A stretch of 64,000 nt of DNA from Syntrophobotulus glycolicus DSM 8271 (lineage in GTDB: Bacteria > Bacillota > Desulfitobacteriia > Desulfitobacteriales > Syntrophobotulaceae): NCBI RefSeq assembly GCF_000190635.1, contig NC_015172.1, forward strand, positions 806,001 to 870,000, written 5' to 3'. This document shows positions 32,957 to 42,692 of the stretch, in pieces; position 1 is the first letter of the stretch, and the number at the start of each line of letters is the position of its first letter. The notes under the pieces were generated by a model, which made no database searches, had not been told where the DNA came from, and saw only the letters and a program-made list of their open reading frames with translations. The position numbers and the translations under genes are program-made.

Positions 32957-34216
32957 ATGGGTGGGAAGCAAAAAACAAGAATCGTCCTGTGGAACATGAA
33001 CTATATCATAGATGCCGGGTCTCCCAATATTGGCGACAAGGCCTTGATGGCTTCCATTATCCATTCGATTAAGGAAACGGGAAGGGAGGTTGAGATCATT
33101 GTTTTTGCCAGCGATCCGGATATCGTTCGGCGGGAGTTTGATGTCCGCGGGGTGAAATACAGACCCCGCCAGTTCCAAAGGATCCTTTCCGAGCTGTGGC
33201 ATTGTGATCTGTTTGTGTTTGCCGGCGGTGAAGTTGTGGTTGACAGGGGCTCCGCTTTATATACTCCGTTTATGCTTCACGCCGCGTTTTTGGTCAAGTT
33301 ATTCCAAAAAAAGATTATGGGATATGGGATCGGGATTGGGGAACAGCAGGAGATCTCCGGGTTGGGGAAAATTTTGGCGCGCCTCGTTTTCCGCAACACG
33401 ACCGTAAGTGTCCGGGATAGGAAATCTCAAGAGTCCCTGCTGGCCATCGCCAAACCCAAGCTCGTGCATTGTACTGCCGACCCGGTGATGAACTTGAAAC
33501 CGGCCGCCAAGGAAGAAATAGAAAGTTATTTGGCCAAGATCGGCGTGGCGAAAAGCGACAGGACCTTAGTGGCTGTTGTCCCAAGGCAGCTTTTAATGCC
33601 CCTGAATCAATTTTCTGACCGTGTCTCTAACATTATCCCGATCAAGTTAAGAGAAAAAATCAAATTGACACCGAAAAATTTTCAGGAGAAGATCGCGGCT
33701 TTTCAAAAAAACATGGCCGACATCGGTGATTATCTGGTTGACCAATACAAGGCCGAAATCCTGTTTGTGCCCATGTTCAGCGGCTTCATGTCCTATAATG
33801 ACGATCTCATGTGCAAGGATATCATCAAAAAAATGAAATGGAGCACGAAGGCCAGGGTGGTTGAGAGCAACCTGACAGCGGGTGCCTATAAAGCCCTGTT
33901 CGGCAGGATGGATCTTGTGATCGGGTTTCCCTTGCATTCCCTGATTTTCTCTACATCAATGGGCGTACCGGTAATTTCTTTTTCCTATGAATCCAAGGTT
34001 GAACGTTATATGAAAACTTTAAAGTTAGAGAGATTTAACTTTGAGGTCAAAGATCTGAACCAGGAAATCCATTTTACTGATGTTGTGGATGCCATCGAAG
34101 ATGTCATGAAGAACAGGGACAGGATAAAAAGAGAAATCATGCACAACATCACGGCGCTTCAGGAGATTGAACGGGAAAATATCAGATTGTTGCTGCAAGC
34201 AGGGGAATTGGAGTAA
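32957..34216 (+). CDS. Polysaccharide pyruvyl transferase family protein
   Basis: A 419-residue protein with a GT-B-like fold of the CsaB/pyruvyl transferase family. It opens VLWNMNYIIDAGSPNIGDKAL, the family N-terminal GxxNxGDxAL motif. VFAGGEVVVDRG, GYGIGIG and the C-terminal DLVIGFPLHSLIFSTSMGVPVISFSYESK are also typical. The family adds pyruvate ketals from phosphoenolpyruvate to surface sugars; in SLH-bearing bacteria such ketals anchor SLH proteins. An SLH protein is encoded at 51-58 kb, so a link is possible but not shown. It overlaps the next gene by 1 nt. Confidence 0.86.
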   Translation: MGGKQKTRIVLWNMNYIIDAGSPNIGDKALMASIIHSIKETGREVEIIVFASDPDIVRREFDVRGVKYRPRQFQRILSELWHCDLFVFAGGEVVVDRGSALYTPFMLHAAFLVKLFQKKIMGYGIGIGEQQEISGLGKILARLVFRNTTVSVRDRKSQESLLAIAKPKLVHCTADPVMNLKPAAKEEIESYLAKIGVAKSDRTLVAVVPRQLLMPLNQFSDRVSNIIPIKLREKIKLTPKNFQEKIAAFQKNMADIGDYLVDQYKAEILFVPMFSGFMSYNDDLMCKDIIKKMKWSTKARVVESNLTAGAYKALFGRMDLVIGFPLHSLIFSTSMGVPVISFSYESKVERYMKTLKLERFNFEVKDLNQEIHFTDVVDAIEDVMKNRDRIKREIMHNITALQEIERENIRLLLQAGELE

Positions 34217-35943
34217 TGTTCAAAAACAAATACGCGAAGATCTTCGCAATCATCACATATTTTATCTTCTCTGTTTTATATTTAGACTATTTGTTATTCC
34301 TTAAGAAAGGAATCAGCCTGAATATCGCCTGTTTTTGGGTCATTGTGACCGTGTTAATCGTTACTTTAATTTACCAGATCGTTCAGTTTGATGGAACACA
34401 CAGGTCGGAGCTTCTGGTTTTACTTGAAGTTGTGATGATGTCGACGGGATTATTGCTGCTGTATGCGATGCCTCATACCGGTCTGTTCAGTCATGACCCC
34501 CACTGGGATTATTCTGTCGTCGAGGCCATTTCGGAATATGGCTGGCCCCTGCCCAGTGCCGCTCCAATCATTGAGAGAACGCGCAATCTTGCACAATGGC
34601 CTTTGCTGCATATGTTCACGATGATCTTTTCGGAAATCCTTGGAGTGGATTCTAGCGTTGTGGCAAAATATCTGCCCGTTCTTCTGACATCGTTAACCAC
34701 AATCTTTTTTTACTTCATGATAAAAAACTTGTATCAGAATTTGGTGGCGGCCCTGTTAGGGACATATGTATTCTGCTCTCTTTTCTGGCACGCGTTTTTT
34801 CACGCTCTTTTTATCAGAGAAACGATGGCTTATCTGTTTTTCATGATGATTATTTATATTCTGAGTAAACGTCAGGATCTATCCACCAAAATAATATTTA
34901 TGATTGCGATCTTAGCGGTGACATTTTCTCATCATTTAACCTGCCTGATCTTGATGGTCTTTTCGTTTATTTTGATGATGCTGAAATATTTATTTCCTAA
35001 ACTGAGCGGCATCAAGATTTTCATGAAATACCAAAAAGATTTTCAGGATAATCATCTCATCAAGTCAAGCAATGCCACTCTTTTGTTTATTACGACATTC
35101 ATCCTGGCCTATTGGATCTACATCGGTGATTTTACGTTTAAGGTGCTGGGGATTTTACAGAAGGATTTATTCAACCGTTCATACGGCAGTTACAATTTAC
35201 ATCATTACTTTACGGCCAGTACCAGAATGATCCTTGGTTCTTACGGAAACGTTTTGTTTTTGATCTTTGTTTTTATGGTCCTGCTGTACTCCCTGATCAA
35301 GGGCAAAGGCCATAAACGGATCGCCGATCTGATTTTCCTGATTTGGGGCGGATTGATTGTAACGACAAGCTATTTATCTACCTCGTTCATGCCCAGGATC
35401 GAATTTTCCCGGTTTATTCTTTTCGGTTATCCCTTTTTGATCATCAGTGTTACGGCGGCCCTGGTTAAGCTGAAAAAGCCGATGATTCAATATTTATATA
35501 TCGTTTTCATGGTTTTTCAATTAATTCTGATCCCGCCGTATCTCTACAATCACTCGTTCACGCCAGAGTATGAATATGGAAGATACAGGGAGTATTTTTT
35601 GCCTGAGGAGTATCGGGCCGCAGCTTGGTTCAAAGAGCATGTTCCGTTGAAAAACAACGTTGCCGGGGACTGGACATCCTTTGAATTATTCGGAAGTCAA
35701 CAGTTTAACGTCTATCACGAAACGGAGGAGGCGGTTCAGATCTTTAAGGGGGACCTTGAGAATCTGGGAACTTATCACTGGCTTATTCTGCGCAGGGAGG
35801 ATTTTTATGCGGCCAGAGTTGGCAAACCAAGAGTGAATCCCGCGGTAGCGGTTTCGGAAGAAACCTTGAACAGGCTGAACGAGGATCGGAGAATCGCCAA
35901 GGTCTATGACAATCAAGAAGTGCTGAACTTTAAGATCAACTGA
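34216..35943 (+). CDS. Multispan membrane protein, probable GT-C-type glycosyltransferase
   Basis: A 575-residue protein with about twelve membrane helices and a soluble C-terminal tail of about 110 residues (YEYGRYREYFLPEEYRAAAW onward). The first large loop carries an acidic motif, SHDPHWDYSVVEAI. Acidic residues there bind metal and polyprenyl-phosphate sugar in GT-C enzymes. The C-terminal part resembles the domain after the membrane region in such transferases. With the DPM1-like gene it would use a polyprenyl-linked sugar outside the cell. The exact family is not certain. Confidence 0.7.
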   Translation: MFKNKYAKIFAIITYFIFSVLYLDYLLFLKKGISLNIACFWVIVTVLIVTLIYQIVQFDGTHRSELLVLLEVVMMSTGLLLLYAMPHTGLFSHDPHWDYSVVEAISEYGWPLPSAAPIIERTRNLAQWPLLHMFTMIFSEILGVDSSVVAKYLPVLLTSLTTIFFYFMIKNLYQNLVAALLGTYVFCSLFWHAFFHALFIRETMAYLFFMMIIYILSKRQDLSTKIIFMIAILAVTFSHHLTCLILMVFSFILMMLKYLFPKLSGIKIFMKYQKDFQDNHLIKSSNATLLFITTFILAYWIYIGDFTFKVLGILQKDLFNRSYGSYNLHHYFTASTRMILGSYGNVLFLIFVFMVLLYSLIKGKGHKRIADLIFLIWGGLIVTTSYLSTSFMPRIEFSRFILFGYPFLIISVTAALVKLKKPMIQYLYIVFMVFQLILIPPYLYNHSFTPEYEYGRYREYFLPEEYRAAAWFKEHVPLKNNVAGDWTSFELFGSQQFNVYHETEEAVQIFKGDLENLGTYHWLILRREDFYAARVGKPRVNPAVAVSEETLNRLNEDRRIAKVYDNQEVLNFKIN

Positions 35944-36024
35944 ATTTCTGGAGGAAACGACAGCCGGTTTCTCATTGGCTGAAAAAACTTTTGATGTTTA
36001 TCTCATTTTTTAGGGGTGGATGAT

Positions 36025-37335
36025 ATGGCCAAGCCTGTTCAAGGGACCAACTCAGCGGATTCTCACATGGTCTTAGATTTATGTTTGAAGTGGATCAATA
36101 AGCCTCTCTATCATAACGCCATTTATCTGATGCTGAACAATATCATCACTTGCCTGCTCGGCTTTGCCTTTTGGAATATGATGGCCCGGTTTTTTATGCC
36201 TGCTCAGGTCGGGATCGGCTCTTCTCTGATCGCGGCCTCAAGTCTCATTGGTGTCCTTGCCGAACTGGGGCTGAGAATCGGGTTGATCCGGTTTATTCCC
36301 GAAAGCGGAGAAAACGCGGGACGGCTGATCAATGCCGCTTTCACTTTAGCCGGTGTATCAGCCTTGATCGGGGGCCTGATTTACGTCCTCGGCCTGAAAA
36401 TATGGTCGCCCGCGCTCAGCTTTATGTGGGGAGACCCCTCGCTTCTAGTCTTGTTCTTGATCTTTACCATCACGAATACCTTGTCCGGCTTAACGGATAG
36501 TTCGTTAATCGCGGCCAGGGCGGCAAAGTATGTATTAATGAAAAACACACTGGTTTCGATCGTGAAGATTCCGCTGCCAATCTTTGTTTTGGCCTACCTT
36601 GAAGGGTTCGGAATCTTTGCCGGCAATGGCATCAGCTTTGCCGTTGCTGTTTTAACGGCCTGGTTCGGATTTCTGCCCAGAGTATATCAAAGGTATTTGC
36701 CGCAGCCGGTAATGGTCAAAGGGATCTTGCAGAAAGTGCTGCCCTACTCATTTGCCAACTATATGGCAAATATGCTCAACCTGTCGCCGCAGTTTATCTA
36801 TCCCCTGATGGTGTTGAATGTGCTTGGCCCGGAGTACAGCGCGTATTTTTACATTACCTGGATGATGACCATGGTCTTGGTGGTCATCCCGAACGGGGTA
36901 TCGCAGTCTCTGCTGGCTGAAGGCGCCCACAACCCGCGTGAAATGGGACGCAATGGGCGCAGAGTGCTTTACCTGGCCCTGGGATTATCTGTTCCCGCAG
37001 TGGCGGTGATGATGGTGACGGCCGGTTGGCTGCTCCACTTCTTTGGCCCCGGATATGCGGAGAATGGCACTCCTGTGTTTCGCTTTTTAGCACTGGCGAT
37101 CATACCGCAGTGCGTAAATACGCTTTATATCACGGTGAACCAGATCAGAAAGCAAGGATATCTGATCATTGCCCAGACTGGTTTTCTGGCGATTGTCGCC
37201 ATTGGGGTGGGGTACTGGTGGTTTGGCCGCGTTGGGCTGGCAGGGTTGGGCATGGCTTATCTGCTGGCCCATTCCGTCCTGGCTTTGGTCGCCATCAGGC
37301 CGTTGTTGAAGGCGCTGAAAGAAAAAACAGGGTGA
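36025..37335 (+). CDS. Lipid-linked oligosaccharide flippase (Wzx/MATE-like)
   Basis: A 436-residue protein of the polysaccharide biosynthesis/MOP superfamily with about twelve to fourteen membrane helices (NNIITCLLGFAFWNMMARFF, LVFLAELGLRIGLIRFIPES). It probably flips a polyprenyl-linked glycan across the membrane. ATG 36025 follows GGGGTGG; a GTG at 36016 is too close to that site. It lies between the GT-C-like protein and a membrane hydrolase. Confidence 0.88.
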   Translation: MAKPVQGTNSADSHMVLDLCLKWINKPLYHNAIYLMLNNIITCLLGFAFWNMMARFFMPAQVGIGSSLIAASSLIGVLAELGLRIGLIRFIPESGENAGRLINAAFTLAGVSALIGGLIYVLGLKIWSPALSFMWGDPSLLVLFLIFTITNTLSGLTDSSLIAARAAKYVLMKNTLVSIVKIPLPIFVLAYLEGFGIFAGNGISFAVAVLTAWFGFLPRVYQRYLPQPVMVKGILQKVLPYSFANYMANMLNLSPQFIYPLMVLNVLGPEYSAYFYITWMMTMVLVVIPNGVSQSLLAEGAHNPREMGRNGRRVLYLALGLSVPAVAVMMVTAGWLLHFFGPGYAENGTPVFRFLALAIIPQCVNTLYITVNQIRKQGYLIIAQTGFLAIVAIGVGYWWFGRVGLAGLGMAYLLAHSVLALVAIRPLLKALKEKTG

Positions 37336-37384
37336 CGGCTGCTGGAGGGTGGTGAATTGTTCCTGCAGAGAAAGGGAGGTATTG

Positions 37385-37930
37385 ATGTTTTTATTGGCGC
37401 ACGCTGGTTTGACGCTCGGCTTTGCCAAGGGTTTGGAAAAGGTCCTGCAGTGCCGGGGCAGGAAAGAATATACGGAATCCATCGATTACAGGCTTGTTTT
37501 TGTGGGCTCCATGCTGCCGGACATGATTGACAAGCCGCTGGGGGGACTGATTTTGGGGGACACGCTTGGAAACGGGCGGATATACGGCCATACCCTGTTA
37601 TTCCTGCTCTTTCTCCTTATTCCAGGCCTATATTTATGGGTGAAGCAGAAGAGGTCGGGCCTGTCTGTTGTGGCCGGAGGCAGCATGATTCATTGTTTTT
37701 TAGATGGGATGTGGCACTACCCGGAAACTTTCCTGTGGCCTGGATACGGCTGGAGCTTTCCGAAAGGAGAGCCGGGAGACTGGCTGCGGCTGTGGGTGAG
37801 CCTCTTGGCCGAGCCCAGGTACTATATACCGGAACTATTCGGCGGTGCTATTCTGATCCTCTTTTTGACCAAGCTGGTTATTCATAAAAAGTTATCCGGT
37901 TTTATCATCAGCGGAAAAGTGAAGCGTTAA
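37385..37930 (+). CDS. Membrane-bound hydrolase-like protein
   Basis: A 181-residue protein with about four hydrophobic segments. It carries motifs of the YdjM/DUF457-type membrane 'metal-dependent hydrolase' group: LAHAGLTLGFAKG at the start, GSMLPDMIDKPLG, GHTLLFLLFLL and HCFLDGMWHYPETF. The conserved His and Asp residues could bind metal. The substrate is unknown; lipid or lipid-linked sugar is inferred from context. ATG 37385 has AGGGAGG 5 nt upstream. Confidence 0.7.
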   Translation: MFLLAHAGLTLGFAKGLEKVLQCRGRKEYTESIDYRLVFVGSMLPDMIDKPLGGLILGDTLGNGRIYGHTLLFLLFLLIPGLYLWVKQKRSGLSVVAGGSMIHCFLDGMWHYPETFLWPGYGWSFPKGEPGDWLRLWVSLLAEPRYYIPELFGGAILILFLTKLVIHKKLSGFIISGKVKR

Positions 37931-37961
37931 AAATTGTGTGGAAGGAAAGGATGTGCGGAGG

Positions 37962-39035
37962 ATGCCTTTTGCGGTAATTATGGCCGGAGGACGGGGGGAG
38001 AGGTTTTGGCCCCGGAGCAGGGTGGCTGTACCCAAGCAGTTTTTGAACCTCGTCGGCGATAAAACAATGCTTCAACTTACTGTGGAGCGGGTGCGGGAGG
38101 TGGTCGGAATATCCGACACCTACATCGTAGCGGGGCGGGACTTTAAAGAGATGATTCTGGAGCAGGTGCCCCACCTGCCGGAGGAAAACATTCTGATCGA
38201 GCCCTTTGGACGGGATACCGCGGCGGCCATTGGGCTGGCTGCTTTGGTCCTGGAGCGGAAAGACCCTCGGGAGGTCATGATTGTCCTGCCGGCGGATCAT
38301 TACATCAGGGATGTGCCCCGCTTCCAGGAGGTACTGAAAAGCGCGGTGGCGGCAGCCCGGCGGGGGGAAGACATCGTGACGCTGGGGATCACGCCCCACA
38401 GGCCGGAGACGGGCTATGGATATATTTTTCAGGGGGAATTGGCTGACACCTTTCATGGGGTGGGGGCATACCGGGTGGCCCGTTTCCTGGAAAAGCCTGA
38501 CTACGCGAAGGCGGTCGTATTTCTGTCAACAGGAAATTACCTGTGGAACAGCGGCATGTTTATCTGGCGAGTGGATTTGATCCGGCAGCTGATTGAACAG
38601 CATACGCCCGGGCTCGCTCAGGGCTTGCGTCTGATTGGACAGGCGATGGGGACAAAACAATACTTGCCCGTATTGGAAGAGATCTATGCCGGCCTGCCTA
38701 AAATTTCCGTGGACTATGGGGTTCTGGAAAAGGCGGAAAGGGTCCTGGTGATGCGGGGGGATTTCGGCTGGGACGATATTGGCTCCTGGGCGGCTTTGGA
38801 GCGCTACGCGGAAAAGGATGAGCAGGGAAATGTGATCGAAGGCCGGGGGGTGCTGCTGGATACCCGCAATACCTTCATTTATTCCCCCGGCAAGACGGTC
38901 GGGGTCATCGGTGTGGAGAATCTCATCGTGGTGAATGACCGTGACTGTCTGATGGTATGCGGCAAAAACCGGGCCCAGGAGTTGAAAAAGGTTGTACAGG
39001 CTTTAAAAGACGAAGGCCTGGAGGAAGCGCTATAA
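37962..39035 (+). CDS. manC: Mannose-1-phosphate guanylyltransferase
   Basis: A 357-residue nucleotidyltransferase that makes GDP-mannose from GTP and mannose-1-phosphate. The activation motif is MAGGRGERFWPRSR, with the product-binding region FLEKPD, the metal-binding region VLPADHYI and GDFGWDDIGSW. It lacks the fused isomerase domain of long ManC proteins; a separate isomerase follows. ATG 37962 is 10 nt from GGAAAGGA; in-frame GTGs at 37938 and 37953 are less well placed. It forms a GDP-mannose set with the next two genes. Confidence 0.92.
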   Translation: MPFAVIMAGGRGERFWPRSRVAVPKQFLNLVGDKTMLQLTVERVREVVGISDTYIVAGRDFKEMILEQVPHLPEENILIEPFGRDTAAAIGLAALVLERKDPREVMIVLPADHYIRDVPRFQEVLKSAVAAARRGEDIVTLGITPHRPETGYGYIFQGELADTFHGVGAYRVARFLEKPDYAKAVVFLSTGNYLWNSGMFIWRVDLIRQLIEQHTPGLAQGLRLIGQAMGTKQYLPVLEEIYAGLPKISVDYGVLEKAERVLVMRGDFGWDDIGSWAALERYAEKDEQGNVIEGRGVLLDTRNTFIYSPGKTVGVIGVENLIVVNDRDCLMVCGKNRAQELKKVVQALKDEGLEEAL

Positions 39036-39049
39036 GGAGGCATCTCAAT

Positions 39050-40447
39050 ATGGGAACGCTGAATGAACAGATATTTCGCCAGTATGATATTCGAGGGGTG
39101 GCGGAAAGGGACCTTACGGATGAGACGGTAATCCTCTTAGGGAAAGCTTTTGGAACGGCAGCGATCCAAAAGGGCTCCTATCAAGTCCTGCTGGGGAGGG
39201 ACAACCGTCTCAGTTCCGAACGCTTGCGGGATGCCCTGGTCAAGGGGCTGATGGCCGTGGGATGCGATGTGCTGGATATCGGTCTGGTGGTCACGCCGGT
39301 GCTTTACTATGCCAGGTTTTACTACGCCAGGCTCTGTCTGGGTATTGATGCCGCGGTGATGATTACCGGCAGCCACAATCCGCCGGATGAAAACGGATTC
39401 AAGCTCGCCCTGGGCGCCGGGACCATTTACGGAGATGAGATTCAGAAGCTCAAAGAATTGATGCTGGCCGGGGAGTTTCGGTACGGTTCCGGCAGCCTTG
39501 AACCGGTAAACTGCATTCCCCCGTATCTGAAGATGCTGAGAGAAAAAATACAGCTTGGTCCCCGCAGGCTAAAGGTAGCTGTGGACTGCGGCAACGGGAC
39601 GGCAGCCCTGTTTGCCGAAAAAATATTGGCAGACTGGGGCTGCGAGGTGATCCCGCTGTACTGTCAATCCGACGGCTCCTTCCCGAACCACCAGCCGGAC
39701 CCGGTAAAGACGGCGAACCTGGCAGAGCTGAAAAAAGCGGTGCTGGAAGAGAAGGCCGATCTTGGCCTGGCCTTTGACGGTGATGCGGATCGCATCGGGG
39801 TGGTGGATGATGCCGGCAAGGTGATCTGGGGAGATGTTCTGATGTGTCTTTACTGGCGGGAAATCATGCCCAAGTATCCCGGCGCCAAGGCCATCGTCGA
39901 AGTGAAGTGTTCCCAGGCTCTGGTGGATGAGGTGGAGCGTCTCGGCGGAAAGCCTTTCTTTTACAAGACAGGCCACTCCTTGATCAAAGCCAAGATGAAG
40001 GAAATCGGGGCCGTCTTTACCGGGGAGATGTCCGGGCACATCTTTTTTGCCGACGAATATTACGGGTTTGACGACGCTTTTTACGCTGCCGGCCGCCTTT
40101 TGCGGCTCCTCTCTCATTCCGATGGGCCGCTCTCAAAGATGCTCTCGGCAATCCCCAAGTATTATTCGACGGCGGAAACCAGGGTCACTTGCCCGGACTG
40201 GGATAAATTCAAGGTTGTCAAGGGGCTGGCTGAGCGTTTTCAGCGGGACTATCCCGTAATTGATGTGGACGGGGCAAGGGTGCTCTTTGGGGACGGGTGG
40301 GGTCTGGTGCGGGCTTCCAATACCCAGCCGGTGCTGGTGGCCCGCTGCGAGGCCAAAACTGAAGAAGGATTACAGCGGATTTGCTCGATGATGAAGGAAG
40401 CCCTGAGGGAGTTCCCGGAAGTGGAGGACTTTGAATGGGAGGAGTAA
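39050..40447 (+). CDS. Phosphomannomutase/phosphoglucomutase
   Basis: A 465-residue alpha-D-phosphohexomutase that interconverts hexose 6- and 1-phosphates. The active phosphoserine is in TGSHNPPDENGFKL, the metal loop is FDGDADRIG, the sugar loop GEMSGHIFF, and the phosphate loop RASNTQPVLVARCEA. The size is typical of the bifunctional PMM/PGM group. ATG 39050 follows AAGGAGG. It links ManA (mannose-6-phosphate) to ManC (mannose-1-phosphate). Confidence 0.93.
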   Translation: MGTLNEQIFRQYDIRGVAERDLTDETVILLGKAFGTAAIQKGSYQVLLGRDNRLSSERLRDALVKGLMAVGCDVLDIGLVVTPVLYYARFYYARLCLGIDAAVMITGSHNPPDENGFKLALGAGTIYGDEIQKLKELMLAGEFRYGSGSLEPVNCIPPYLKMLREKIQLGPRRLKVAVDCGNGTAALFAEKILADWGCEVIPLYCQSDGSFPNHQPDPVKTANLAELKKAVLEEKADLGLAFDGDADRIGVVDDAGKVIWGDVLMCLYWREIMPKYPGAKAIVEVKCSQALVDEVERLGGKPFFYKTGHSLIKAKMKEIGAVFTGEMSGHIFFADEYYGFDDAFYAAGRLLRLLSHSDGPLSKMLSAIPKYYSTAETRVTCPDWDKFKVVKGLAERFQRDYPVIDVDGARVLFGDGWGLVRASNTQPVLVARCEAKTEEGLQRICSMMKEALREFPEVEDFEWEE

Positions 40448-40483
40448 GCCTGAGCGGAAAGAACAGAGGAAGAAGGTGCAAAG

Positions 40484-41454
40484 ATGAAACCATATCCCCT
40501 TTTATTCGGGCCCTCATTTCAAGAAAGAATCTGGGGCGGCTCGAAGCTGAAAAAAATATTTCACTCTGCTGATTTGGAAGGAAATATAGGGGAAGCCTGG
40601 GTAATTTCAGACCATCCCCATGGCAAAAGCTTGATCGTAAATGGGGAGCTCGCCGGAAAAGCATTAAGTGATTTGCTGGACCTTTGTCCCGGGTGGTTTG
40701 GCCGTTCGCCCATCAGAAGCTTTCCTCTCTTAGTGAAGTTGTTGGATTCCAGGGAAGACTTATCCGTCCAGGTTCACCCGGATGATGAATACGCAAGCAG
40801 AAATGAAAAGGGGGAATCCGGCAAAACGGAATGCTGGTATATTATGGAATCCGAGCCTGGCGCTGAAATTGTATTTGGCCATCAAGCCGCAAAAAAAAAG
40901 AATTTATCAAATTAGCGGACGAGGATAAATGGAACGAGTTGCTTGTGCGGATATCTGTACAGCCCGGAGATTTTTTCTTTATTCCCAGCGGTACGGTTCA
41001 TGCTTTGGGAAAAGGAATTGTCCTCCTCGAAATTCAACAAAATTCTGATCTTACTTATCGAATCTATGATTATAACAGAATAGGGCTTGACGGGAAGAAA
41101 AGGAATTTACACCTGGCAAAAGCCCTGGATGTCATGACCTTTGAAGCGGCGCGTTATCATGGAAAACGATCTGCAGGCGGTGAGCCTGGGTTTAAAACGA
41201 CTTTAGCATCTTGCCGGCATTTTACTGTGGAAAAATGGCTGATCCAAGATTCATGGGATTTATTTTCCCTGGATGGATTTATCTTGATTTGTGTCATTAA
41301 GGGCAAGGGAGAGCTTCTTTTCGAGGATAACGCGCTCAGGCTGAGCAAGGGTTCCAGTATCATGATTCCCGTCAATATGGGGACGTATCAAATCAAAGGC
41401 AATATTGAAGCGATCGCAAGCTATGTTCACAAAGATGAAGGGATAAGAACATAG
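40484..41454 (+). pseudogene. manA: Class I mannose-6-phosphate isomerase, frameshifted at an A9 run
   Basis: Two open frames together encode a normal-length (about 320 residues) type I phosphomannose isomerase. The first (40484-40915) holds PFGPSFQERIWGG-like sequence and the metal-binding QVHPDDEYA, ending AAKKKNLSN. The second resumes EFIKLADEDKWNELLV and contains the zinc-site FFIPSGTVHALGKGIVLLEIQ. They join at nine A (40891-40899): ten A would keep one frame. Causes could be a true frameshift, a sequencing error, or slippage on the A run, which is long enough to give full-length product by polymerase slippage. GAAGGTG precedes the ATG. Confidence 0.85.
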
Positions 41455-41485
41455 ATCCTTGTTTTAAAAAGGGAGGCTGAGGAAG

Positions 41486-42673
41486 GTGTCTTTACTGTTC
41501 TTTTCTATTCAAAATGCCTTTCGTAAAAAAGCGGTGGCAGTCCTTGCCGTACTGGGGGTGGCCTTTGGCACCGCGCTCATGACAATCCTTTTTTCCCTCT
41601 CCGCGGGGATGGATCACCGGGTGGAAGGCACGTTCAGGGAGCTTTCCAACCGGGTCACGATTTCCGGCAGGGACGCGATCTTTGGCGGGTTGTATTTAGG
41701 GATGGGCACCAAACCGATCCCTTCTTCCTCTATTGAGGCCATCAGAGACATCCCCCATGTGGAAAAGGTCTATTCTCAGGTCTCGGTAGTTTTGCGCCCC
41801 CAAAATAATGACTACTCCATGCCTTTATTTGGCTATGGCCAGGAAGAGATTCGTGATCTGGCAAATAATCCTTACAATAAAATTATTGAGGGATCCGCGC
41901 CCGGCAATGACCAAGAAATGATCATCGGAAAAAGCCTGCAGGAATATATGAATCTGTTGAATTCCCCTTTTGCAATCGGAAAAGTTTATCCCTTTCTTAT
42001 CCTGGAGGAAGGTCAGGCCAAGAAGCTGGAGTTAAAGGTGGTCGGTCTCTACCAGACCGGCAACGAGGTATTGGACGGGGCCTTCAGCGGTTCTGACAAA
42101 TTGGCCAGGCAGATCGGCCGCATCCCGGAGGGGAGCGTTTCCGCCATCAATGTCAGTGTGGACGGTGTGGATCATGTGGAGGCTGCCGCCGAGGCCATCA
42201 AACAGGAGTTAGCGGGCAAAAAGCCGGAACTGCAGGTGGTGGTGCCCGGAGAGGTTTTAAATCCGGTCAGAAATATACTGGAGGTCTTGGGCAAGTTTTT
42301 GATCGCCGTTTCCCTGGTGGCCGTAGTGGCCGGGGGACTGTCCATTATGGTGGTGATGCTTTTGTCCGTGATCAACCGGATGCGTGAGTTTGGTATTCTG
42401 AAGGCTCTGGGGTGGACCCCGGCCGATATCATCTTCATGGTCCTGGTGGAGTCTCTGACGCTGAGTCTGTTCGGCGCCGCCCTGGGGATCGCTTTGGGCT
42501 GGGCCGGAGTTGCCGTGACCAGGGTTTTCATTGCCGCGGATATCGCCGTTCTCTCAGGGCAGGTCATGCTCAGCGTGTTGCTGGCCGGTATTCTGATCGG
42601 AGCGGCGGGAGGGATTTACCCGGCCTGGTGCGCCAACAGCGCGGCGCCGGTCAAGATTCTCAGGGAAGTTTAA
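41486..42673 (+). CDS. ABC transporter permease, FtsX/MacB type
   Basis: A 395-residue protein with one N-terminal membrane helix (VAVLAVLGVAFGTALMTILF), a large extracytoplasmic domain of about 220 residues, and three C-terminal helices with the FtsX motif (MREFGILKALGWTPADIIFMVLVES). Such permeases act with an ATPase in export of lipids or peptides, or in mechanical transmission, not import. The start is GTG with GGAGG upstream. The ATPase follows after 19 nt. Confidence 0.9.
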   Translation: MSLLFFSIQNAFRKKAVAVLAVLGVAFGTALMTILFSLSAGMDHRVEGTFRELSNRVTISGRDAIFGGLYLGMGTKPIPSSSIEAIRDIPHVEKVYSQVSVVLRPQNNDYSMPLFGYGQEEIRDLANNPYNKIIEGSAPGNDQEMIIGKSLQEYMNLLNSPFAIGKVYPFLILEEGQAKKLELKVVGLYQTGNEVLDGAFSGSDKLARQIGRIPEGSVSAINVSVDGVDHVEAAAEAIKQELAGKKPELQVVVPGEVLNPVRNILEVLGKFLIAVSLVAVVAGGLSIMVVMLLSVINRMREFGILKALGWTPADIIFMVLVESLTLSLFGAALGIALGWAGVAVTRVFIAADIAVLSGQVMLSVLLAGILIGAAGGIYPAWCANSAAPVKILREV

Positions 42674-42692
42674 GCAGGGAGGTTTTGCTTGG

